NCBI GenBank assembly: GCA_027081115.1
Contig: JALWLD010000112.1
Span: 148,230 to 212,229 of the forward strand
Direction: 5' to 3'
From: Sulfurovum sp.
GTDB taxonomy: Bacteria > Campylobacterota > Campylobacteria > Campylobacterales > Sulfurovaceae
Length of the DNA: 64,000 bases
The notes under the pieces are model-generated. The model saw only the letters and a list, made by a program, of their open reading frames with translations, was not told where the DNA came from and did no database searches. The translations under genes and the position numbers were made by a program. Below are positions 17,632 to 25,842 of this stretch, piece after piece (position 1 is the first letter of the stretch; each line of letters starts with the position of its first letter).

Positions 17632-19560
17632 TTATGGATTTGGTCCATTATGACAGTCATAACAGCTTACCTGATGTCCTTTAGGGAAAGATTTTATTTT
17701 TCCTTCAACATCAAATGATCTATCTGTCCATGTTTTAGCAAGGGCTGAACCTCTATAGTCTTGACCATGACATGCTTTACAGTCAGTACTGTTCTTTTCA
17801 GCAGCACTTTTATGGTCTTTAACCCAAGTTTGCCCTACTGTGTGCATACCGTGCGGTCCTTCATTTACTGTTTTTGGTACCGTAGTGTGACACGCCGTAC
17901 ATTCACCGATAGTTCCGGCATGACCTTGTACCCCTTCACTTAGCAGGTTATCTGCATTATGTGCAGGGTAGATAGCATGGGTTGCACCGTGACATGCTTC
18001 ACACTGTAATTTACCATGACCTGTACTAAATCTGAAAAGACTGATACCCGTTGTCGGTGTATCCATGTTTGTTGCAAATCTTGTATCAATTACATGTCTA
18101 AGGGTATTGGTTGCAGGATCAATCGCAGATGTCTCTTGCATTCCGTTGTGGTGACATGCTTGACAGTTTGGTTCATCCAACCATCCTTCTCTGTTTTTAT
18201 CTCCTACCGCATGCATGGTACCGTGACAGCTTTGACACTGCATCGTATTGTTACCGTTAGCATCTTTTGCATCACCCATCGCACCTCTTAGACACTCAGT
18301 CTGTGCCCCCGGGTGACAAGCATAACATGAACCTCTATTGTTGATATCACCTAATTTCATTCCTGAAAATGGATCTGTCACACCCGCATGTTTAGAGTGG
18401 ATAGCATTGGTAAATGCCTTAAGTCCTATCCCTACACCGGGGAGTGCATTTGATTTGTGACATGCTACACAGAGCACGGCGGTTCCACCCATTGCGGTAG
18501 CCTCCAATCCTTGTGCATCATAGGTGTATCCGGCAGCTTGAAGAGCAGACATATTTTTTGTGACAGCATCAGGATGTGATTCATCATGAAGGCGTAAAAT
18601 ATTGTATTTAAAATCTTTTTCAATATCAGCATCGTTTACCCAACCACCGTTTGGTTTTGCATCATTACCTGCAGTACTTGCATGACAACGTTTACAATCC
18701 ATCTCATCACTTACGGGAAGTACTGTTTTTACTTCAGCAAGTATAGTACCCGTACTGTCTTTTGCCACTACTTTTACAAGAGGGTAGTAATTTTTTGAGC
18801 CATTATCATTGTATGGTGTAAGAGGGATACCTTCTGCTTCCCACCATTGGTGTGTTGCATTGAATATCATCAGTGTAGGTGTTGTACTAGCCATTGGATT
18901 ACCGGTAAGTCCAACATCAGGAGAAAGCGTAGCACCAAAAAGATCAGTGACATGATCCCAGAAATTTGTTTTATCACTACTTGTAGTATTGATCTGTCCA
19001 TCTGTTCCTATTGTTGATTCGTAAGTAATCGTAATACCTGAAGTGACAAGGTCACCACTTTTATCTTTAATTTGTGCATGCAAATTATTATATGGAGGCA
19101 ATACGGAAAAGACTGAGAAATCATTCCCATCCATACAGTGCATACCTAGATCATTCCATGCAGTAAGCATATAGTCACCATTCATAGGTGGTGTTGTATT
19201 CGTATCGGGAGGTGTTGTTGGTGGTGTTGTATCATCACATGGTATTTCATAGAACTCTTTCAAGTCTATCTCTTTTTCACCATCAAGAATGATATTCATA
19301 TGTCTATAACACGGATCATCCAATGTTATATCAAGATTACAAATTGTATCGGTAGGTATTTTAAATTTTACCTCATCTTTGTCTTCTTTTATTTCTTCTT
19401 TTTTGTAGAAACCATTGTCACACTCTACAACAAGTGTACTATTTGGTTCTACATGTTTTACTTTTAGTTTATAACTGTCTTTCTTTTTATCATCTGCCGT
19501 AAGGCTTGTTCCTAAAAATGATAAAAGTAAAAGCGTTGTTACTATGTACTTAAGTTTCAT
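17632..19560 (-). CDS. Periplasmic nine-haem cytochrome c
   Basis: 642 residues with a cleavable signal peptide (MKLKYIVTTLLLLSFLGTSLTA). Nine CxxCH haem-binding motifs occur in the second half: CKRCH, CVACH, CYACH, CQSCH, CQACH, CEACH, CTACH, CKACH and CYDCH. The N-terminal third holds a small beta-rich region, a Pro/Thr linker (TTPPTTPPDTNTTPP) and a motif NDLGMHCMDGNDFSVFSVLPPYNN. This layout suits an extracytoplasmic electron carrier or a multihaem reductase. No CxxCK active-site haem is present, so it is not a typical nitrite or octahaem reductase. The partner and substrate are unknown. It is monocistronic and convergent with nagE. Confidence 0.88.
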   Translation of the reverse strand: MKLKYIVTTLLLLSFLGTSLTADDKKKDSYKLKVKHVEPNSTLVVECDNGFYKKEEIKEDKDEVKFKIPTDTICNLDITLDDPCYRHMNIILDGEKEIDLKEFYEIPCDDTTPPTTPPDTNTTPPMNGDYMLTAWNDLGMHCMDGNDFSVFSVLPPYNNLHAQIKDKSGDLVTSGITITYESTIGTDGQINTTSSDKTNFWDHVTDLFGATLSPDVGLTGNPMASTTPTLMIFNATHQWWEAEGIPLTPYNDNGSKNYYPLVKVVAKDSTGTILAEVKTVLPVSDEMDCKRCHASTAGNDAKPNGGWVNDADIEKDFKYNILRLHDESHPDAVTKNMSALQAAGYTYDAQGLEATAMGGTAVLCVACHKSNALPGVGIGLKAFTNAIHSKHAGVTDPFSGMKLGDINNRGSCYACHPGAQTECLRGAMGDAKDANGNNTMQCQSCHGTMHAVGDKNREGWLDEPNCQACHHNGMQETSAIDPATNTLRHVIDTRFATNMDTPTTGISLFRFSTGHGKLQCEACHGATHAIYPAHNADNLLSEGVQGHAGTIGECTACHTTVPKTVNEGPHGMHTVGQTWVKDHKSAAEKNSTDCKACHGQDYRGSALAKTWTDRSFDVEGKIKSFPKGHQVSCYDCHNGPNP

Positions 19561-19880
19561 TATATCTCCTTTTTATTACATAATGTGTTGGATACTATCT
19601 ATGATATACATCAGTAAATAGCCATCAAAGTCTACCTGTACCAGTAAAATACATTGTATAAAAAGTGCATTACTCAAGTATTACCCAAGTAACAAAATAG
19701 TTTTTTAAAAATACATTGCTGTTTTTTATCCAAGTAACCCCATTTTTGGTAGTATAATCCAGATTTATCAATCTATATTTTAAGATTTGGGTACAATATG
19801 AACTAATGATCTATATCTTTTTTATTGGAGGATTCCGGTGAATGGATCGATCAGAGAACGAGAAAGGTACATAATACGTT
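19561..19880. promoter_or_regulatory. Divergent intergenic region with imperfect tandem motif
   Basis: 320 bp between the divergent cytochrome (minus) and lipoprotein (plus) genes, with no gene longer than a leader peptide. AAAATACATTG occurs twice (near 19647 and 19708), each followed by CCAAGTAAC or a close variant (19685-19693, 19730-19738; a third copy, CTCAAGTATTAC, starts at 19673). The duplicated block looks like a regulator-binding or duplicated-promoter unit. A very strong ribosome site GGAGG (19827-19831) precedes a GTG at 19838 and an ATG at 19842 that opens an 11-codon frame MDRSENEKGT ending 6 bp before the lipoprotein start. Confidence 0.4.
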
Positions 19881-20849
19881 ATGCGAAAATTTCTGATAAC
19901 CTTATCCATATTGTTCATAAGTGGATGTTCCATTGACGGTCTTATAGTATGGGGTGAAGTCAATAAGGTACAGATCGTAAAACAAAATGCTTATATCAAA
20001 CATTACAGGGCATATTTCCACAGAAGCCCTTTACATACCATCAGACATGGCAAAAAATATCTCTTCTTTTATAATCGAAAAACCAAAGACCTGGCTATTC
20101 TGCTGCACCCAAAAAACAAATATATACTTTACAGTTTCTCTCACCCTGACCTAGTCATGAAGATCCGTTCAGACCGGAAACACAGTTATGCACATATGAT
20201 GAAAACATTGAGACAAAAAGGTTACAGGATCACTTCCCCACATACAGTAGGTTACACAACAAATATCTCTTTACGCAGATATAAGAAGGTTAAAACCTAT
20301 CTTGTAGAAGTAAAAAATTACCAGCATCTTCAGCATCTGTATAAAAAAGCTATTAAAACCTATAATGCCAAAGGGATCAAAAAAATTAAAACAAAGCTGC
20401 CAAAAGTGCTTATTGATACATATTATCAAACCTACAAAGCAAAGGCTACTACCACAGAACAATTCAAAGCACTTAAGATCATTGCTAACAAACTCGATCT
20501 AGAGACATTTCATCCATCAAAAAAACATACCAGCCAGGAAAAAAGTCGAGCTGAAACCCTCATCGATACAAAAAAAGACAATAGCGCACAACTCTACCGT
20601 TATTATCTCAAAGATGCATCTTATACTGAGTTGACTCATTATCTTTCCAGCTCTGATGCAAAATATGCACTGAGCTATGAACAACATAAGATGTTAAACA
20701 AAAGGTACAACCAGATGAAAGAGGAAAGACTTTTGGAGAATGGGTCACTTGAAGAATTGATCAGTGCCTACAAAAAAAATAAAAACCCAAAATATAAATT
20801 AAAAATCATGCAACGCATAAAAGAGATAGACCAAATGAAAAAAACATAA
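19881..20849 (+). CDS. Lipoprotein of unknown function
   Basis: 322 residues. The N-terminus MRKFLITLSILFISGCS is a lipoprotein signal with the acylated Cys in ISGC. The mature part is very basic and helical, rich in Lys and Tyr, without a domain I recognise; its C-terminal half repeats helices such as ELTHYLSSSDAKYALSYEQH that resemble tetratricopeptide-like helices. The ATG at 19881 has a poor ribosome site, but a strong GGAGG and a short leader frame lie just upstream, so translation may be coupled. It converges on the histidine kinase with only 4 bp between stops. Confidence 0.7.
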   Translation: MRKFLITLSILFISGCSIDGLIVWGEVNKVQIVKQNAYIKHYRAYFHRSPLHTIRHGKKYLFFYNRKTKDLAILLHPKNKYILYSFSHPDLVMKIRSDRKHSYAHMMKTLRQKGYRITSPHTVGYTTNISLRRYKKVKTYLVEVKNYQHLQHLYKKAIKTYNAKGIKKIKTKLPKVLIDTYYQTYKAKATTTEQFKALKIIANKLDLETFHPSKKHTSQEKSRAETLIDTKKDNSAQLYRYYLKDASYTELTHYLSSSDAKYALSYEQHKMLNKRYNQMKEERLLENGSLEELISAYKKNKNPKYKLKIMQRIKEIDQMKKT

Positions 20850-20853
20850 GACC

Positions 20854-21900
20854 CTAAATTATCAATGCTCTTAAATTTAAAATGATCGTTGTTCCCTTTC
20901 TCTCTTGACTTTTTACTTTTATCGTTATATCCAGTTCATCACAAAGCTTCTTTACTATATGCAACCCGATACCTATCCCTCTGTCCTGCTCTTTATAATA
21001 TCGGTTAAATATGCTTCCCGTATTTTTGATCCCTTTTCCGGTATCTTCAATATAAAGAGAGCTCTCTTTTATGAAAATAGATACTTTTCCGTTGGTTTTA
21101 TTGTATTTACCCGCATTACTCAACAAATTGTCAATGATACGCACAAGTGCATCTTTATTGGTTTGAAGTAAAACCTTCTCCACAGAAAGACGATAATCGA
21201 CATCAGGATAAAGAATCTTAAAATATCTGATACGCTTTTCAAGTAACTCTTTTAGCTTGAGAGTTTCAGTCTGTGCAGGAATCCCTTTTAAAAATATCTG
21301 TAGATTGTTTTGAAGAGAGAGGATGGTTTCAATATTGTTTTCAAGTCTTTCAATTTTCTGATTTGCTCCTATTTCCCGCTTAAAAAGATTAAAATTGATA
21401 CGCATGGAGCTGATGGGTGTGTTAAAATCATGTAAAATATCTTTAACAAACTCTTCATTCATACGCAACGCTTTACGCAGAGGCATAAATGCATATAAAG
21501 AGAATAAAAAAGAGACGAACGCAGAAAAAAGCGAATAGACAAAAAATTTATTGTAAATACTGATTCTTAACTTTTCAACACGCAAAAGGTATTGGCTCTG
21601 AGGATAAATAACCTGCATTAGATACTTCTCAACAGTCGGTACTTTAAAGTAACTATAGAAGTCACCTTTTTCGTAAAATATGTTCTCTTCTTTATCTTTG
21701 TCTTTTTCGACAAAATCTGTTTTAAAACCATTACACTGAGCTGTATAGGCACAGAGTTTCATCTCAATCTGTATTTTTTCTTTCAACTGTAGTTTATTAT
21801 TTTGAAACTCATGCCAAAAATTGAGCGCAAGTGCCACTTCCAGTAAAATAAAAAAAAGGACAAAGCTTTTTAATAATGACTCTAATTCATACGTTCTCAA
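20854..21900 (-). CDS. Sensor histidine kinase
   Basis: 348 residues. Two membrane helices (about 10-30 and 119-140) flank a periplasmic sensor of about 88 residues containing C50 and C56. The dimerisation box has phospho-His157 in HDFNTPISSMR. The ATPase domain shows RIIDNLLSNAGKYNK (N box), EDTGKGIKN (G1) and GIGIGLHIVKKLC (G2). It overlaps the response regulator gene by 14 bp, so the two form a two-component system. Both follow the EIIA and small membrane protein genes on the same strand and may be part of that transcript. A link to sugar or envelope sensing is inference from context. Confidence 0.88.
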   Translation of the reverse strand: MRTYELESLLKSFVLFFILLEVALALNFWHEFQNNKLQLKEKIQIEMKLCAYTAQCNGFKTDFVEKDKDKEENIFYEKGDFYSYFKVPTVEKYLMQVIYPQSQYLLRVEKLRISIYNKFFVYSLFSAFVSFLFSLYAFMPLRKALRMNEEFVKDILHDFNTPISSMRINFNLFKREIGANQKIERLENNIETILSLQNNLQIFLKGIPAQTETLKLKELLEKRIRYFKILYPDVDYRLSVEKVLLQTNKDALVRIIDNLLSNAGKYNKTNGKVSIFIKESSLYIEDTGKGIKNTGSIFNRYYKEQDRGIGIGLHIVKKLCDELDITIKVKSQERKGTTIILNLRALII

Positions 21901-22519
21901 TCATATACCCTTGACCCCGTATATTTCTTATATCTATTCCCAGTTTTCTTTTGAGTTTGGCAATATTCACCCGCAATGCATTTGCATTTTGCTGTTCTAA
22001 AAAATCCATCAGTATATAACTATCAACTACTTTGTTCTGCTGGGTGATCAATGTATGAAACAGGTTCAGCTGTACTTCTCCCAGACTGATGATCTTGGAG
22101 GATTTTTTAATGATTCTATTCACCGGGTCATATACAATGCTATGAGAACATATTAGTGTATTTGCCTGTCTATATTTACTTTTGATCCGTACGATCAGCT
22201 CTTCAGGGTCAAAAGGTTTTTTAAGATAATCCTCCGCACCGATCTCAAATCCTTTTGCAATAGAATTAATATCAGTCAAAGCTGTAATATAGATGGCTGG
22301 AGTTTCATCACCAGCCTCTTTAAGGGAAGAAAGGACATCAAACCCATCAACATCGGGTACATTCACATCCAAAATATAAAAATCATATTTTGTATTGAAG
22401 GTAAGATCAAAAACCTCTGGTCCTCTATGGGCTGTATCAACCCTGTAACCTTCCAGTTCCAAAAAATCTTTTAAAGAAGCGCAGAGGATCTTGTCATCTT
22501 CCAAGAGTAGTATTTTCAT
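21887..22519 (-). CDS. OmpR/PhoB-family response regulator
   Basis: 210 residues from the ATG at 22519 (MKILLLEDDKILCASL); the frame is open to 22552, but the receiver domain begins here. The receiver has acidic pocket EDD at 7-9, phospho-Asp51 in ILDVNVPDVDG and Lys in KKPFDPEELI. The C-terminal winged helix is short: SLGEVQLNLFHTLITQQNKVV, then NALRVNIAKLKRKLG and IRGQGYMIE. It pairs with the kinase that overlaps its 3' end. DNA targets are not evident. No clear Shine-Dalgarno lies before the start. Confidence 0.87.
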   Translation of the reverse strand: MKILLLEDDKILCASLKDFLELEGYRVDTAHRGPEVFDLTFNTKYDFYILDVNVPDVDGFDVLSSLKEAGDETPAIYITALTDINSIAKGFEIGAEDYLKKPFDPEELIVRIKSKYRQANTLICSHSIVYDPVNRIIKKSSKIISLGEVQLNLFHTLITQQNKVVDSYILMDFLEQQNANALRVNIAKLKRKLGIDIRNIRGQGYMIENV

Positions 22520-22564
22520 CATATGAAAGTATAGTGAATGTACCGTTAGCACAGTATTAGCAGA

Positions 22565-22654
22565 TTATTTCTTCTTTGGTGACTTCAATACTATAAAAAA
22601 TACCACTAAAATAATTGCATAAACGACATAATAATATATATTATCACTCTGCAT
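22565..22654 (-). CDS. 29-residue single-helix membrane protein
   Basis: Short gene starting 1 bp after the EIIA stop codon (TAG-T-ATG) and ending TAA at 22565. The peptide begins MQSDNIYYYVVYAIILVVFF and ends in a KSPKKK tail: a polar start, one hydrophobic helix and a positive cytoplasmic end. This is the classical shape of a small membrane accessory subunit. The immediate coupling to EIIA, the clean hydrophobic helix and the 45-bp gap to the response regulator support it as a real gene. Possible partners are the EIICB permease or the histidine kinase. No family is recognised. Confidence 0.6.
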   Translation of the reverse strand: MQSDNIYYYVVYAIILVVFFIVLKSPKKK

Positions 22655-22655
22655 A

Positions 22656-23126
22656 CTAGATCACTTCCATGATTTCATCACCGGCAATGACTACATTGGT
22701 ATTTTTGTCTATGGCTTCATATTTACTCTCATCTGTGATCAAAATAGGCGTGATGATATCTTTGGCATGCTCTTTAATGTAGTTTAGATCCACTTTAATA
22801 ATAGGATCTCCTACTTTTACTTCATCTCCCTCTTGTGCCAGACGTTCAAAACCTTCGCCTTTAAGTGCTACCGTCTCCAGCCCGATGTGTACCAATACTT
22901 CCAAGTCTTCTTTACTCTTTACCGAATAGGCATGATTGGTTGAAAATATTTTAGTGATCACACCATCAATAGGAGCTACAAAAGTATCTCCAATAGGTAA
23001 AATAGCTACACCGTCTCCCGCCATTCTTTGTGCAAATACTTCGTCATCAACATTTTCCAAAGCTACCAATTGACCGTCTATTGGAGAATAGACATCTCTC
23101 TTTTTACGTTTTAGGAATCCAAACAT
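22656..23126 (-). CDS. crr: PTS glucose/GlcNAc-type EIIA protein
   Basis: 156 residues of the EIIA-Glc family. The phospho-accepting His80 is in LEVLVHIGLETVALKG, with the partner His65 in FSTNHAYSV, and the fold markers SPIDGQLVAL and DGVAILPIG are clear. It transfers phosphate from HPr-EI to the EIIB domain of nagE. In enterics the same protein also regulates catabolism; that is not shown here. It follows nagA by 1 bp and is followed after 1 bp by the 29-residue membrane protein, so all three are one translational unit. It is 5 kb away from the other PTS genes and on the opposite strand. Confidence 0.93.
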   Translation of the reverse strand: MFGFLKRKKRDVYSPIDGQLVALENVDDEVFAQRMAGDGVAILPIGDTFVAPIDGVITKIFSTNHAYSVKSKEDLEVLVHIGLETVALKGEGFERLAQEGDEVKVGDPIIKVDLNYIKEHAKDIITPILITDESKYEAIDKNTNVVIAGDEIMEVI

Positions 23127-23127
23127 A

Positions 23128-24258
23128 CTATATTCTCCTGTATTTTACTTCACCAGCAATAATTGTTGATATGATACTGAAATCTTCATCAAAGATAACT
23201 ATATCTGCATCATACCCTTGTTTGAGTACTCCCTTTTTGATCCCCAGTTTCTCAGCAGGTATTTTTGTAACTGCATTGATAGCTTCTATGCGTGTCATAG
23301 AAGTATGTTTTAACATGGTGTAAAGTGCCTCATTCATCTTCAATACCGAACCTGCCAAGGTACCGTCTTCAAGTGTTGCTTTACCCTCTTTTACTACTAC
23401 CTTCTGACCACCAAGGTCATAGCTTCCACACTTCATACATCCTGCCCGCATAGCATCGGTAATCAAAATAAGCTTCTCTTGTTTTATTTTATGTGTCAAT
23501 GCCAATAGTGAGGGGTGGGTATGCACAAGGTCTGCAATAATATCACAGCTTACATTTTCTGTATCAAAAACAGCACCCACAATACCCGGTTCTCTGTGAT
23601 GATAAGGAGTCATCGCATTAAAAAGATGTGTAGCATGGTTTACACCCCAGGTAAAACTCTCTTTGCTTTGCGCATAATTCGCATCTGAGTGTCCAACACT
23701 TAATACAATATGCGGGTAGTTTGTTCTCAAGTAACGTATAAACGCTTTGGCACCTTCTACTTCAGGGGCGATAGTGATCATTTTAACAGAAGAAATATAA
23801 TCTTCTATCAGTTCTAAATTTGGTTTTTGTACATACTTTTTATCTTGTGCACCATGTTTGTCAGCATTAATAAACGGACCTTCCAAATGTGTACCCAGTA
23901 TCTTTGCACCTGTCACATTTTGACTGCTGTTTTGAATATTTTGTAAAGCATTGTCAATAGCCTCTGGTGACATGGTCATAGTAGTAGCTAAAAAAGAGGT
24001 GGTACCTGTTTGCAGAAGTGTGGTAGAGATGGTTTCCAATGCTTCAAAACTGGCATCCATTACATCTGCACCACCTGAGCCATGTATATGCATATCTATG
24101 AAACCCGGACTTACATACCTGCCTTTTGCATCAATAACTTCATACTTTGCTATATCGAACGTATCAGAAATATCTATAATATGTTCATTGAAAAAAAGAA
24201 CTTTACCTTCAATAATATGATTGTCAACAATGAGTTTTGCATTGATAATCGCTTTGAT
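23128..24258 (-). CDS. nagA: N-acetylglucosamine-6-phosphate deacetylase, apparent AUC start
   Basis: Amidohydrolase converting GlcNAc-6-P to glucosamine-6-P and acetate, 376 residues. Seen: metal-binding GFIDMHIHGSGGADV, THLEGPF, SVGHSDANY, NHATHLFNAM, ITDAMRAG. The first ATG in frame (24093) would delete the N-terminal beta domain; homology-like sequence IKAIINAKLIVDNHIIEGKV runs upstream to 24258. There a perfect AAGGAG lies 5 bp before ATC, and an in-frame stop is just beyond. So the gene seems to start with AUC where relatives have AUG, or it has been crippled by that mutation. It sits 45 bp after the acyl-CoA synthetase gene and 1 bp before EIIA. No nagB is in the window. Confidence 0.88.
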   Translation of the reverse strand: MKAIINAKLIVDNHIIEGKVLFFNEHIIDISDTFDIAKYEVIDAKGRYVSPGFIDMHIHGSGGADVMDASFEALETISTTLLQTGTTSFLATTMTMSPEAIDNALQNIQNSSQNVTGAKILGTHLEGPFINADKHGAQDKKYVQKPNLELIEDYISSVKMITIAPEVEGAKAFIRYLRTNYPHIVLSVGHSDANYAQSKESFTWGVNHATHLFNAMTPYHHREPGIVGAVFDTENVSCDIIADLVHTHPSLLALTHKIKQEKLILITDAMRAGCMKCGSYDLGGQKVVVKEGKATLEDGTLAGSVLKMNEALYTMLKHTSMTRIEAINAVTKIPAEKLGIKKGVLKQGYDADIVIFDEDFSIISTIIAGEVKYRRI

Positions 24259-24302
24259 TATATCTCCTTTTTACATAGATATCTTGCGATGGCAATCATA
24301 CC

Positions 24303-25841
24303 CTACACATTCTTCAGATTTTCCTTGAGTACACGCTTAAGTATTTTTCCTGTGGCATTTTTAGGTAACGCTTCGATAACATGAATTTGTTTTGGTATTT
24401 TATAATTGGCCAATTTTTCACGCATATGCTTTTTAAGCCCTGCTTCATCCAAAGCTTTACACTCTTCTTCAAGTTCAATGTAAGCCACAGGGATCTCACC
24501 ACTCTTTTCATCGTAGATACCTATCACTGCTGAGGCTTTGACCCCTTCAAAAATGTCTATCACCTCTTCCACTCCACGTGGATAGATGTTGATACCTTTT
24601 GAAATAATAAGATCTTTTTTTCTATCAACAATAAATAAAAAGTTCTCATCATCCAGGTAACCCATATCACCCGTAAGCAACCAGCCATTTACAATGGCCT
24701 CTTCTGTCGCTTCGGGACGATTAAGATACCCCATCATGATATTGGGACCTTTTACAATAATATCTCCAATCTCACCGGTTTTGAGTTCATTCATATCTTT
24801 GTCTACGATCTTTACTTCATGCCCGTACATCGCTGCACCCACAGAACCGGCTTTCTGCTTTTTCATAGTGTTGACACAAACCACCGGGCTGGACTCACTT
24901 AAACCATAACCTTCAAGTAGCTTCGCTCTTTTAAATTTCTTAGCCATTGCATCCAAAGTTTTTGGCTGCAGTGCTGCTGCACCGGAGATAAACGCACGAA
25001 TATTGTTAAACCACAAAAAATACCAGGGAAGTTTGGCTTTAGCCAAAGCATTATAGACATCGGGAATACCAAAGAAAAGTGTCACACGTTTCATCAGTGT
25101 CTGTTTAAAGACATTTGCAAAAGGTTGTAATGATTTTATAATAACCATAGATCCACCCACATAGAGTGGCATGGCAACTCCCACAGTAAAGGTAAAGGTA
25201 TGAAACATCGGCAAAAAGACAATAACCCTGTCTTTTGATGTAACCTCTATGAGTTGTTTGGAATACTCCATGTTGGACAATAGGTTTTGATTGCTCAACA
25301 TAGCACCTTTGGGTTTACCTGTGGTACCTGAAGTATATATGATTATTGCACAATCATTAAGAGTACGATTTACTTGTATAGTATTGTTTTTTCCCAAAGA
25401 ATTATCAGCAAAAAGGTCATTAAAGGTCTCTAAATTATTATCTGTAACATCACCTTCCCAGATAATATTTTGACATTTAGTATTTTCATTGACAACTTTT
25501 TCGTGTATTTGAGAAGCAACAAGCAGTTTTGCTCCTGAATCATCTAAAATATAGTCCAACTCTTCAGACTTTAAAAAAGTATTAACAGGTACAGAAATTG
25601 CACCTATTTTAGAGACTGCAAAAACAGTATAGATGAATTCGGGAGAATTTCGTAAAAAGAGAGCAACTCTATCGCCCTCTTGTATACCTTTTTGGCTTAA
25701 GAAAGCAGCAAGTTTATCTACCTTTTCCAAGATCTCAGCATATCTGATCTTCTCATTACCAACAAAAAGCGCCACCTTACGTTTACGCTTTTTAGCCTGA
25801 TAAGAAATGATCTCGTATAAAGTAGTAAACTGTTCTGCCAT
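24303..25841 (-). CDS. fadD: Long-chain fatty-acid-CoA ligase (AMP-forming)
   Basis: 512 residues from the ATG at 25841, which directly follows the fadL stop (TAA-G-ATG); the frame is open further, but that would overlap fadL. Adenylate-forming motifs: IIYTSGTTGKPKGAMLSNQN, GYGLSESSPVVC, GWLLTGDMGYLDDE, and the C-terminal Lys in LPKNATGKILKRVLK. It activates acyl chains to acyl-CoA via acyl-AMP at the inner membrane face. Coupling with FadL indicates uptake and activation of exogenous fatty acids. The exact chain-length preference cannot be read from sequence, so the fadD symbol is tentative. Confidence 0.85.
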   Translation of the reverse strand: MAEQFTTLYEIISYQAKKRKRKVALFVGNEKIRYAEILEKVDKLAAFLSQKGIQEGDRVALFLRNSPEFIYTVFAVSKIGAISVPVNTFLKSEELDYILDDSGAKLLVASQIHEKVVNENTKCQNIIWEGDVTDNNLETFNDLFADNSLGKNNTIQVNRTLNDCAIIIYTSGTTGKPKGAMLSNQNLLSNMEYSKQLIEVTSKDRVIVFLPMFHTFTFTVGVAMPLYVGGSMVIIKSLQPFANVFKQTLMKRVTLFFGIPDVYNALAKAKLPWYFLWFNNIRAFISGAAALQPKTLDAMAKKFKRAKLLEGYGLSESSPVVCVNTMKKQKAGSVGAAMYGHEVKIVDKDMNELKTGEIGDIIVKGPNIMMGYLNRPEATEEAIVNGWLLTGDMGYLDDENFLFIVDRKKDLIISKGINIYPRGVEEVIDIFEGVKASAVIGIYDEKSGEIPVAYIELEEECKALDEAGLKKHMREKLANYKIPKQIHVIEALPKNATGKILKRVLKENLKNV

Positions 25842-25842
25842 C

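Noticed and set aside
24093..24093. ATG at 24093 as the start of nagA
   Set aside because: It would remove the N-terminal domain and begin inside the metal-binding FIDMHIH motif; upstream sequence is clearly NagA-like.
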